Below are positions 24,470 through 32,666 of a stretch of 64,000 bases of DNA, in pieces. Source of the stretch: Streptomyces sp. NBC_01716 (lineage in GTDB: Bacteria > Actinomycetota > Actinomycetes > Streptomycetales > Streptomycetaceae). How positions within the stretch are numbered: the stretch's first letter is position 1; the number at the start of each line of letters is the position of its first letter. The DNA lies in assembly GCF_036248275.1 (NCBI RefSeq), contig NZ_CP109181.1, forward strand, positions 2,108,001-2,172,000. Direction: 5' to 3'. The translations under genes and the position numbers were made by a program. The notes beneath the pieces are model-generated. The model was not told the DNA's origin. It saw nothing but the letters and a program-made list of their open reading frames with translations, and made no database searches.

Positions 24470-25477
24470 CTAGCGCGGCGACTGCGCCGTGGAGCCCCTG
24501 ACGACCAGCTCCGGCTCGAACAGCAGCTCGCCGGGCGGCACCGCGCCGCCCTGGATCTGGGCGCACAGCAGCTCCACCGCCGCCCGCCCCATGGCCTCGA
24601 TGGGCTGACGGACCGTCGTCAGCGGCGGCTCGGTGCAGTTCATGAAGGCCGAGTCGTCGTACCCGACGACGGAGACCTCGCCGGGGACGTCCAGACCGCG
24701 CCGGCGGGCCGCCCGTACGGCTCCGAGCGCCAGCGGGTCGCTCGCGCAGATGATGCCGGTGACGCCCCGGTCCAACAGCCGTGCGGCGGCGGCCTGCCCG
24801 CCTTCAAGGGAGAACATCGACCGCTCGATGAACTCCTCCGGCAGGGACTCCCCCGCCGCCTTCACGGCCGCGACGGCGGCGGCGAGCTTGCGCCGTGAGG
24901 GGACGTGGTCGGACGGGCCGAGGACCAGGCCGATGCGCTCGTGCCCCAGCGACGCCAGATGCCGCCACGCCTGCTCGACGGCGACGGCGTCGTCGCAGGA
25001 GATGGTGGGGAAGTCCAGGTTCTCTATGGGCGCGTTGATGAGCACGACCGGGATCTTGCGCTCGTGGAGCTGGCGGTAGTGCTCATGGGGAGCGTCCGCC
25101 TGGGCGAAGAGACCGCCGGCGAACACCACCCCGGACACCTGCTGCTGGAGCAGCAGTTCGACATAGTCCGCCTCGGAGACGCCGCCCTTGGTCTGGGTGC
25201 ACAGGACGGGGGTCAGGCCCTGCTGCGCGAGCGCGCCGCCGATCACCTCGGCGAAGGCCGGAAAGATCGGGTTCTGGAGCTCGGGCAGGACCAGGCCGAC
25301 CAGTCTGGCGCGCTCGCCGCGCAGCTGCGTGGGCCGCTCGTACCCCAGCACGTCCAGTGCGGTCAGCACGGACTGGCGGGTGGCCTGGGAGACTCCCGGC
25401 TTGCCGTTGAGCACCCGGCTGACCGTGGCCTCGCTGACCCCAACCTTCTTCGCCACCTGAGCAAGTCGTCGCGTCAT
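24470..25477 (-). CDS. LacI-family transcriptional repressor of the sugar locus
   Basis: A 335-aa regulator. The N-terminal helix-turn-helix and hinge read LAQVAKKVGVSEATVSRVLN and RQSVLTALDVLGYERPTQL. The rest is a periplasmic-binding-type effector domain (LVGLVLPELQNPIFPAFAEV; VVGYDDSAFM; TTVRQPIEAMG). It resembles MalR/Reg1-class regulators of Streptomyces alpha-glucan genes. Its own upstream region has three CTTGC motifs, so autoregulation is likely, with the sugar imported by the transporter as inducer. ATG 25477 was chosen because it begins directly before the HTH. The GH87 gene lies upstream in the same direction but has its own terminator. Confidence 0.93.
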   Translation of the reverse strand: MTRRLAQVAKKVGVSEATVSRVLNGKPGVSQATRQSVLTALDVLGYERPTQLRGERARLVGLVLPELQNPIFPAFAEVIGGALAQQGLTPVLCTQTKGGVSEADYVELLLQQQVSGVVFAGGLFAQADAPHEHYRQLHERKIPVVLINAPIENLDFPTISCDDAVAVEQAWRHLASLGHERIGLVLGPSDHVPSRRKLAAAVAAVKAAGESLPEEFIERSMFSLEGGQAAAARLLDRGVTGIICASDPLALGAVRAARRRGLDVPGEVSVVGYDDSAFMNCTEPPLTTVRQPIEAMGRAAVELLCAQIQGGAVPPGELLFEPELVVRGSTAQSPR

Positions 25478-25481
25478 GCAC

Positions 25482-25506
25482 GCAAGACTATCGCAAGCGA
25501 TGCAAG
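25482..25506 (-). promoter_or_regulatory. Candidate operator: three CTTGC repeats upstream of the LacI-family gene
   Basis: On the minus strand CTTGC occurs at 25502-25506, 25493-25497 and 25482-25486, in the forms CTTGCAT, CTTGCGA and CTTGCGT. The MalR/Reg1 regulators of Streptomyces are described to bind repeated CTTGCAG-like heptamers. The last copy ends 5 bp before the start codon. Confidence 0.55.
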
Positions 25507-25538
25507 CTACTTACTTCTCAGCGTAAAGTCCCAGCACA

Positions 25539-25577
25539 GCCGTGGTGCCACCCGGGAGCCCCTGGCGGCACCACGGC
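25539..25577 (-). terminator. Terminator of the GH87 gene
   Basis: Perfect 11-bp stem GCCGTGGTGCC (25539-25549 with 25567-25577) around a 17-nt GC-rich loop, starting 13 bp after the GH87 stop. Confidence 0.85.
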
Positions 25578-25590
25578 AGGGTGCCGTGCG

Positions 25591-28500
25591 CTACGGGTTG
25601 ATATTGATCTTGAAGTTGGGCGTGGTGTTCTTCACGTCCAGAGCGTTGCCGCTCATCCTCAGACCGTTGAACGTGACCTCACCGACCGCGGGACCCTGCC
25701 CCGTCTCCGGCATCTCGTTCGCCCACAGCCCGAAGCCCGACTTGGCATCGTAGGCGTCACCGCTCTTCTTCGCACCGGTGATCGAGATGTCGCTGAGGAC
25801 GGTGTCCTTGATCGGGAACTGCGGTTGTCCACCTACGTAGTTGGTCTGGAACATGACCCCGCTGTACGTCGGGTCGACGATGTCCACGTTGTTGATCCGG
25901 ATGCCCTGGAACACCTTGGACGCGGAGAACAGCCAGATCCCGGGGAACGTCTGCGCGCCCCAGAAGTGACCGCCGGCTCTGACGATCGACACGTTCTCGA
26001 TCGTCGTGGGCTCGGTCCCGAAGCCGTTCATCGGGTAGCCGAAGTCCAGCGAGCTGACCGTGATGCCCGAGTAGACGAGCGTGTCCGCGATGTGGATGTT
26101 GCGGAAGGTGTTGTTGAAGCCGCCGTAGACGGCCACACCCGCCGCGCGCCAGGTCAGGATCGACGTCAGGTTCTCGTAGACGTTGTCCTTCATGTCCGCG
26201 CCGCCGGCGTCGATCGCCGAGAAGAGCGCGAAGCTGTCGTCTCCCGTGGCCCGCGCCTCGTTGTTGGTCACGAGGTTGCCGGTGCTGCCGTTGGTCATGT
26301 TGATGCCGTCGGCGAACATGTCGCGGATACGGGAGTTCTTGATGGTCATGTCATCGGTGTTCGCGCCCCAGTAGAGGCACACCATGTGCTCGTTCCAGAT
26401 GTTGTCGATCTCGATGTCGCGCACGTTCGAGAAGTCGAACACCTTGCCAGGACCGTCGATTCGCGAGGTGTAGTTGCCGAAGTACGCGAAGTTCTTGAAC
26501 GACGAACCCGCGGCCGCGGCCTCGGCCCGGAAGCCGATGTCGGTGTTGTCCTGCGTCGACGGCGCGTGGAACTTGGTGTACCAGGGACCGGCGCCGATCA
26601 CCTGCACGGGCTTGCCGTACACCTGGAACTTGCTGGCCGTCTGGTAGTCACCGGCGGGCAGGTAGACGCCCTTCAGGGTGCCCGTGTTGTCCATCCGGAC
26701 CCGGTCCAGGGCGTTCTGCACGTCCTGGTGGGTGAAGCCGGCCGGGACCGTGTACGTGGCGGGGTCCGGGTTGGCGACCGGTGCGACCTGCTCCAGATTG
26801 ATGAAGTCGATCGCGTAGGTGGTGTCGTTGGCCGCGTCCTTCTGCAGCTTGATCTTGCTGCCCGCCGGGACGGTCTTGCCCAGCATCACGTTCGCCTCGT
26901 CGTAGATATGACGGGGCGCGCCCTGGCCCGGGGAGTTGCCAGGACCGGCCTCGGCGCCGTACAGCCAGGCGTACTTGGACGTGAGGTCGATCGCCTTGAG
27001 GAAGACGCCGTCCACATAGACGTTGAGCGTGGAGTCCCGGCCCCCGCCGCCCGCCGAGTCGGGGATGGAGAAGCGGGTCACCAGCGTGTTGGTGGTGGCC
27101 CGGGTGGTGAACTCGACGAACTCGCCGGTCGCGTCGAGGTTGACGGCCCTGCGGCCCGACGCCTCGCCCGCGATGTCGCCGATCGTCCGGTTGGGACCGA
27201 CCTTCGTCGCGCCGCCGCCGGTCGTGCCGTCCTCGGCCTCGTACATGTCGAACGGCATGTTGGCGCCGCGCCCGACGAAGAGCGGCTGGGTGCTGGTGTT
27301 GTTCTCACGCTTGACCGGCACCTCGTTGGCGTCGTCCGCGAGGACGACGCGCACGGTGTACGAGCCGTTGGCGGCGGTCCAGGTCCCGAGCGGGACCGGT
27401 GCGGCGGTGGCGCCCGGCGCAATGGCTCCGGTGTGCGCGCCGGTGAGGGTCCGGACCGTGGCGCCCTCGGAGTTGAGCACGGTCAGGGTGATGCCGTGGC
27501 TGCCGCCCGCGGAGGCGACGGTGCCCTGGTTCTTGACCGTGACGGAGAAGTTGACCGTGTCACCGGCCGCCGGGGCGGACGGGGACGAGCCGACGGTCGC
27601 CACCAGGTCGGAGCTGGCGACCGGCTTCACCACCAGCGGGGAAGCGGCGGTGAAGGTGTTGTTGGTCTCGTTCTGCTCGATCACCGCGTCCGCCACGTCG
27701 GCGACCGCGCTGAGCTCGTAGCTGCCGGCGTCACGCGGACCGATCGCGGCGCTGACGTTCGCCGACGCGCCGGGGGCGAGGGTGCCCACCGCCGCCGTGC
27801 CGACCTTGGAGTCACCGAGGCGGAATTCCAGCGAGCTGGCCGCCGCGGCGACCGTGCCGTTGTTGCGTACCGTCGCCGACAGTGTGATCGGGTTGGACTC
27901 GACCGGCTCGGCGGGCGCCGCGGTCACGGCCGTGACCTGGAGGTCCGGGTTGGGCGCCGGCTCGCCGAGCACCTGGAACTCGGCCACCTGGCCCGCGCCG
28001 GCACCGGTGTTGGAGGTGAACCTGAGCTGGACGTCCGCGACGTTGCCGGAGACCGGGATCGTCACCTGGTTCCCGGAGGCCGGGCTGAACGCGTAGTCCT
28101 TCGCGGCGGCCAGGCTGGTGAAGCCCGTGGCGCTCTGCTCGCGCCCCAGCACCTGGATGTTCTGGGTACGCGCCCCCCAGCCGCTGTCGGGGTTGAGCTT
28201 GACGACGACACTCTCGGTGGAGGCGTTGGCGCCCAGCTTCACGGTCAGCGTGTTGGGGTAACTGCCCCCGGCGCCTTCCCAGTAGGTCGACGTCGAGTTG
28301 TCGTTGGCGTTGGCCGCGACAAACGTGTGGATCACGGAGGAGGCGCTGATCGGCTTGCCGATGGCGAGGTTGGAGACCGAGCCGGTGCTGCCGGTGCGGA
28401 CGACCGTGTTGCTGTCGCCCGACCGGTTGCCCGCCGCGTCCCTGGCCCGTACGAAGTACGAGACCGTCGTGCCGGCCGGCTGGGTGTCGGTGAAGGTCAG

Positions 28501-29877
28501 GACGTTGCCGGCGACGGTGTCGCGCAGCGCGTTGTTGGCGTAGATCTCGTACCCGGTGACCGCCGTGTTGTCGCTCGACGCCTGCCATGTGAGCCTGACC
28601 TGGGTCGGCGACGGCGAGGTGTGGGCGAGGCCGGTGGGCGCGGTCGGGGCCTGGGTGTCGCCGCCCGCCGGCTTGCGGGTGACGGTGTTGCTGTTGCCCG
28701 ACTGGTTGCCGGCCGCGTCCTTGGCCCGTACGTAGTACGAGACCTCGGCGTTGCCGGGCTGGGTGTCGGTGAAGGTGGTGACGTTGCCCGCGACGCTGGT
28801 GCGCAGCACGTTGTTGGCGTAGATGTCGTAGCCGGTGACCGCCGTGTCGTCGGTCGACGCCTTCCAGGTCAGTCTGATCTGACCGGAGGCGGGCTCGGTG
28901 TACGCCAGTTCGGCGGGCGCCGTGGGGGCCTGGGTGTCGCCCGTCTCGGGGCCGTAGATCTCCAGCTCGGAGACCTGGGCGCCGGGCTGCTCGGAGTTGG
29001 CGGTGACCAGGACCCGTACGTAACGCGTGGTGGTGGCGTCGAAGGGGATCGTCACCGTGTTTCCGGAGCCTGGCGCGAACTGGTACGCCTTCGACGCGGT
29101 CAGGTCCGTGAAGTCGGTGCCGTTGGCGCTGCCCTGGAGTTTGAGGGTCTGGCTTCTGGCGCCCCAGCCGTCGGGGAGCTTCAGCACGACGCTGTTGACG
29201 CGTACGGAGGAGCCGAGGTCGGCCTGGAGCCACTGTGGGAAGGCGCCGTTGCGGCTCTCCCAGTAGCTGGCCTTGTTGCCGTCGTTGGCGTTGGCCGCCG
29301 CGTACACCTCGGTGTGGCTGCTCTCGGTGAGCGTCCGGCCCGCGGCGAGGTTCACCGACGCGGCCGCGGCCTTGTGGACCTGGAGCTCGGCGAGCTGGCC
29401 CGCGGACGCCACGGAGTTCTTGGTGATGTTCACGCGGACGAAGCGCGCCCTGGTGGCGGGGAACGAGACGCTGACCTCGTTGGCCTCGCCCGGACTGAAG
29501 GTGTACGAGGCGGAGGTCTTCAGGGTGGCGAAGCTGGTGCCGTCGGCGCTGCCCTGGACGGCGAGGGTCTGCCTTCTGGTCTCCCAGTCCGCGGGGAGCT
29601 TCAGGGTGACCTGGTCGATCCGGGCCACGGAGCCGAGATCGGTCTGGACCCACTGGGGGAGGCTCTTGCCGGAGCCCTGCCAGTACGTCGACTGGTTGCC
29701 GTCCGCGGCCATCCGGGCGGAGTGGTCGCTCGATGCGCTGCTCGCCGCCGCGGTACTGCCCGCGGCGATGTTGGGACCGTCGGCCGCCGAAGCGGTGAGC
29801 GACGGCCAGCCGACCATCAGGAGACTGGTGGTGACGACGGCGGAGAGCGCCCGCCATCTCCAGCGGTGAGATCTCAT
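25591..29877 (-). CDS. Secreted multidomain GH87 alpha-1,3-glucanase (mutanase/mycodextranase type)
   Basis: A 1,428-aa protein. Signal peptide ~1-29 (ending TASA). Then two discoidin (F5/8C) domains (~30-300), two fibronectin-III repeats (~310-490, both with VTGYxIYANNxLR), a third discoidin-like domain, two CARDB domains (~645-850) and a CBM-like domain starting MYEAEDGTTGGG (~855). The C-terminal ~430 residues form a right-handed beta-helix of the GH87 type. Asp1190 (FADGINM) and Asp1213/Asp1214 (ATGDDSFALF) have the 23/24-residue spacing of the three acidic residues reported for GH87 alpha-1,3-glucanases. It would depolymerise fungal or bacterial alpha-1,3-glucan outside the cell. ATG 29877 directly precedes the signal peptide. 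Confidence 0.85.
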   Translation of the reverse strand: MRSHRWRWRALSAVVTTSLLMVGWPSLTASAADGPNIAAGSTAAASSASSDHSARMAADGNQSTYWQGSGKSLPQWVQTDLGSVARIDQVTLKLPADWETRRQTLAVQGSADGTSFATLKTSASYTFSPGEANEVSVSFPATRARFVRVNITKNSVASAGQLAELQVHKAAAASVNLAAGRTLTESSHTEVYAAANANDGNKASYWESRNGAFPQWLQADLGSSVRVNSVVLKLPDGWGARSQTLKLQGSANGTDFTDLTASKAYQFAPGSGNTVTIPFDATTTRYVRVLVTANSEQPGAQVSELEIYGPETGDTQAPTAPAELAYTEPASGQIRLTWKASTDDTAVTGYDIYANNVLRTSVAGNVTTFTDTQPGNAEVSYYVRAKDAAGNQSGNSNTVTRKPAGGDTQAPTAPTGLAHTSPSPTQVRLTWQASSDNTAVTGYEIYANNALRDTVAGNVLTFTDTQPAGTTVSYFVRARDAAGNRSGDSNTVVRTGSTGSVSNLAIGKPISASSVIHTFVAANANDNSTSTYWEGAGGSYPNTLTVKLGANASTESVVVKLNPDSGWGARTQNIQVLGREQSATGFTSLAAAKDYAFSPASGNQVTIPVSGNVADVQLRFTSNTGAGAGQVAEFQVLGEPAPNPDLQVTAVTAAPAEPVESNPITLSATVRNNGTVAAAASSLEFRLGDSKVGTAAVGTLAPGASANVSAAIGPRDAGSYELSAVADVADAVIEQNETNNTFTAASPLVVKPVASSDLVATVGSSPSAPAAGDTVNFSVTVKNQGTVASAGGSHGITLTVLNSEGATVRTLTGAHTGAIAPGATAAPVPLGTWTAANGSYTVRVVLADDANEVPVKRENNTSTQPLFVGRGANMPFDMYEAEDGTTGGGATKVGPNRTIGDIAGEASGRRAVNLDATGEFVEFTTRATTNTLVTRFSIPDSAGGGGRDSTLNVYVDGVFLKAIDLTSKYAWLYGAEAGPGNSPGQGAPRHIYDEANVMLGKTVPAGSKIKLQKDAANDTTYAIDFINLEQVAPVANPDPATYTVPAGFTHQDVQNALDRVRMDNTGTLKGVYLPAGDYQTASKFQVYGKPVQVIGAGPWYTKFHAPSTQDNTDIGFRAEAAAAGSSFKNFAYFGNYTSRIDGPGKVFDFSNVRDIEIDNIWNEHMVCLYWGANTDDMTIKNSRIRDMFADGINMTNGSTGNLVTNNEARATGDDSFALFSAIDAGGADMKDNVYENLTSILTWRAAGVAVYGGFNNTFRNIHIADTLVYSGITVSSLDFGYPMNGFGTEPTTIENVSIVRAGGHFWGAQTFPGIWLFSASKVFQGIRINNVDIVDPTYSGVMFQTNYVGGQPQFPIKDTVLSDISITGAKKSGDAYDAKSGFGLWANEMPETGQGPAVGEVTFNGLRMSGNALDVKNTTPNFKININP

Positions 29878-30221
29878 GTATCCCCGATCTTCGGCCTCGG
29901 CGCGGGGGCGGCGAGGCGCGGCTCTGTCTGCATGGCTGGTGCCACCTGGCTGGTGCGACAAGCGTTTCTGCACTGACGAGAGGGATCTTTTGCGTTGCGC
30001 GGTCAGAGAGTTGCAGAGAAATGCGAGAGCGTCCACCAGTCCGACAGCACCAACTCGGCCGTTCTCTGGCTCGAAAGCACCCAAGACGGACCCACCAGCC
30101 GCTATCAGTCAGCTTTCCACCGAACTTTCAGCAGGCCGCAAGCGGGCCGCAAAACACGTAAGTCATTTGCGTCATTCTGGAATTTTCAGAAAGACACCTG
30201 CGCCGTCTACCGTTCTTGACC
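29878..30221. other. Divergent 344-bp regulatory gap between GH87 and CitA-like genes
   Basis: No gene or RNA fold is supported. The gap is relatively AT-rich near 29960-30030 and 30160-30215, as expected for promoters. On the GH87 (minus) side CGCTTGTCGC around 29965-29974 resembles the CTTGC motifs upstream of the LacI-family gene. On the plus side there is no clear ribosome site for ATG 30222. Confidence 0.5.
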
Positions 30222-31946
30222 ATGAGCGCCGGACCGACGAACCCGCAGCGACGGCGGCGATTCGGCTGGCCACGGCGCGTCTTCTCACAGGTGCTGCTGA
30301 TGCAGCTGGCCATCGCCGCGGGCACCGCCGTGCTCGCCACCGGACTCTTCCTCCGACCGCTGAGCGACCAGCTCGACGACCAGGCGATGCGCAGGGCGCT
30401 CGCGATCGCCGAGACGACCGCCTCCGAGCCGGTCGCCGACGCGCTGCTGGCGTCGCGGCCCTCGGTGGACGGGCCGGTCCAGGCGGAGGCCGAACGCATC
30501 CGGCGGGCCACCGGCGCCGAGTATGTCGTGATCATGGACAGACGCGGAGTCCGCTGGTCGCACACCGACACCGGCCAGATAGGCCGGGTCGTCTCCACCG
30601 ACCCCAGCCAGGCCATCGCCGGCAAGGACGTCATGGAGATAGACAGCGGCACCCTCGGCCGCTCGGCGCGCGGGAAGGTCCCGCTGCGCGACGGGTCGGG
30701 GAAGATCATCGGCGCCGTTTCGGTGGGCATCGCCTACGACAGCGTCCGGACACGTCTGCTGGCGACGATCCCCGGACTCCTCGCGTACGCGGGCGGCGCC
30801 CTGGCCGTCGGCGCGCTGGCCGCGTATCTGATCTCCAGACGGCTCCAGCGCCAGACCCACGATCTGGCCTTCTCCGACATCTCGGCGCTGCTCGCGGAGC
30901 GCGAGGCGATGCTGCACAGCCTGCGTGAGGGAGTGATCGCCCTCGACGGGACCGGGAGGATCCGGCTGATGAACGACGAGGCCCAGCGGCTGCTGGGCCT
31001 CGGGCCCGAGGCCACCGGACAGCCGCTCGACGTGGTGCTCGGCCCCGGGCGTACCACCGACGTGCTGGCGGGCCGGGTGGCCGGCGACGACCTGCTGACC
31101 GTGAGCGGCGGCCGGGTCCTCATCGCCAACCGGATGCCGACGGACGACGGCGGCGCGGTCGCCACACTCCGTGACCGTACGGAGCTGGAACAGCTGGGCC
31201 GGGAGCTGGACGCCACGCGTGGGCTCATCGACGCGCTGCGTGCCCAGGACCACGAGCACGCCAACCGGATGCACACGCTGCTGGGACTGCTTGAGCTGGA
31301 GATGCACGACGAGGCTGCGGAGTTCGTGACCGAGGTCGTCGGGGTCCACCGGGCCACCGCCGAGCAGGTCACCGAGCGGATCCACGATCCGCTGCCGGCC
31401 GCGCTGCTGGTCGGCAAGGCCACCGTCGCCGCCGAGCGGGGCGTCTCGCTGCGCATCTCGCCCGCCACCCTGCTGCCCGACCGGCTCGTCGACCCGCAGG
31501 GGCTGGTCACGGTGCTCGGCAATCTCGTGGACAACGCGCTGGACGCGGCGGCCGGCTCCGAGGACGCGCGCATCGAGGTGGAGGTACGGGCCGAGGGCCG
31601 TACGGTCGTCCTGCGGATCTCCGACAGCGGTCCCGGAGTCCCGCCGGAGCGGCGCGAGTTGGTCTTCACCGAGGGCTGGACGACGAAGGAGCAGCCCTCG
31701 CACGGGCGGCGCGGGCTGGGCCTCGCCATGGTGAGCAGGCTCGCCGAGCGTCAGGGCGGCAGCGCGCGGGTCGCCGAATCCGCCGACGGGGGCGCGGAGT
31801 TCACCGTCGTACTGCCCGAGGCGCTGGCCGACCCACTGGAGCCGGGCACGGCGGGGGACACCTCGCAGGACACCGGGGACGCCGCGCCGGCGGACGGCTC
31901 CGTATGCCCTCCGGCGGGGCCCGTCACCACAGGAGAGACACGATGA
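30222..31946 (+). CDS. CitA/DcuS-type sensor histidine kinase
   Basis: A 574-aa membrane kinase. TM1 (VFSQVLLMQLAIAAGTAVLA, ~18-40), extracytoplasmic PAS/Cache sensor (~40-175, RATGAEYVVIMDRRGVRWSH), TM2 (~185-205), cytoplasmic PAS (LREGVIALDGTGRIRLMNDE), SpoOB-like dimerisation helix with His in AQDHEHANRMHTLLGL, and HATPase with NLVDNALDAAAG, DSGPGVP and GRRGLGLAMV. The family senses citrate, C4-dicarboxylates or related acids. It overlaps the response-regulator gene by 4 bp (ATGA). ATG 30222 is used; TTG 30216 is an alternative. The convergent neighbour is an acetate-type symporter, a plausible target. Confidence 0.92.
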   Translation: MSAGPTNPQRRRRFGWPRRVFSQVLLMQLAIAAGTAVLATGLFLRPLSDQLDDQAMRRALAIAETTASEPVADALLASRPSVDGPVQAEAERIRRATGAEYVVIMDRRGVRWSHTDTGQIGRVVSTDPSQAIAGKDVMEIDSGTLGRSARGKVPLRDGSGKIIGAVSVGIAYDSVRTRLLATIPGLLAYAGGALAVGALAAYLISRRLQRQTHDLAFSDISALLAEREAMLHSLREGVIALDGTGRIRLMNDEAQRLLGLGPEATGQPLDVVLGPGRTTDVLAGRVAGDDLLTVSGGRVLIANRMPTDDGGAVATLRDRTELEQLGRELDATRGLIDALRAQDHEHANRMHTLLGLLELEMHDEAAEFVTEVVGVHRATAEQVTERIHDPLPAALLVGKATVAAERGVSLRISPATLLPDRLVDPQGLVTVLGNLVDNALDAAAGSEDARIEVEVRAEGRTVVLRISDSGPGVPPERRELVFTEGWTTKEQPSHGRRGLGLAMVSRLAERQGGSARVAESADGGAEFTVVLPEALADPLEPGTAGDTSQDTGDAAPADGSVCPPAGPVTTGETR

Positions 31947-32623
31947 TCGACGTACTGGTCGTGGACGACGACATCCGGGTCGCCGACATCAACACCGCGT
32001 ATGTGGCGAAGGTGGCTGGCTTCCGGGTCGTCGCGAAGGCCCATTCGGGGGCGGAGGCGCTCACCCGGCTCGCCGAGCGGCCCGTCGATCTGATCCTTCT
32101 CGACCACCATCTGCCCGACCGCAACGGCCTCTCGGTCGTACGGGAACTGCGCGGGCTCGGCCACCTGGCCGACGTGATCATGGTGACCGCCGCGCGCGAT
32201 GTCGCCACGATCCAGTCGGCGATGCGCCACGGGGCGCTCCAGTACCTGGTCAAACCGTTCAGCTTCGCCGGACTGCGCACCAAACTTGAGGCGTACGCGA
32301 GGCTCCGCCGCAAGCTGGAGAGCGGCGGCGAGGCCGAACAGGCCGACGTGGACCGGATGTTCGGCGCGCTGTCGGCGCCGGCCGCGCCGCCCGAACTGCC
32401 CAAGGGCCACTCGCCGTACACCGCCGAGGTGGTACGGCAGGTGCTGCTCGGCGCCGAAGGGCCGCTCTCGGCGCACGAGATCGCGGAGAGCGCGGGCATG
32501 AGCCGGCAGACGGCGCAGCGGTATCTCAAGCTGCTGGAGCGGGCGGGGCGGGTACGGCTCAGCCTCCGGTACGGCGAGACGGGCCGCCCCGAGCACCGGT
32601 ACGCGTGGGCGGCGAGCGGCTGA
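31943..32623 (+). CDS. CitB/DcuR-type response regulator
   Basis: A 226-aa partner of the kinase. Receiver domain (~1-120) with acidic pocket VVDDD, phospho-acceptor in LILLDHHLPDRNG and Lys in YLVKPFSF. The C-terminal domain (~150-226) is a winged helix of the CitB class (SAHEIAESAGMSRQTAQRYL). Its start overlaps the kinase stop by 4 bp. Its genes are likely those for carboxylate uptake or use. Confidence 0.93.
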   Translation: MIDVLVVDDDIRVADINTAYVAKVAGFRVVAKAHSGAEALTRLAERPVDLILLDHHLPDRNGLSVVRELRGLGHLADVIMVTAARDVATIQSAMRHGALQYLVKPFSFAGLRTKLEAYARLRRKLESGGEAEQADVDRMFGALSAPAAPPELPKGHSPYTAEVVRQVLLGAEGPLSAHEIAESAGMSRQTAQRYLKLLERAGRVRLSLRYGETGRPEHRYAWAASG

Positions 32624-32666
32624 GCCGGGGCGGCCGGGGCGGGTCTTTCGGATCAGGCCCCACCCC

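Noticed and set aside
25825..29976. 1,383-codon open frame on the plus strand opposite the GH87 gene
   Set aside because: Shadow frame of high-GC coding DNA: low-complexity Arg/Gly/Val protein with no recognisable domain, while the minus frame has signal peptide, domains and catalytic motifs.
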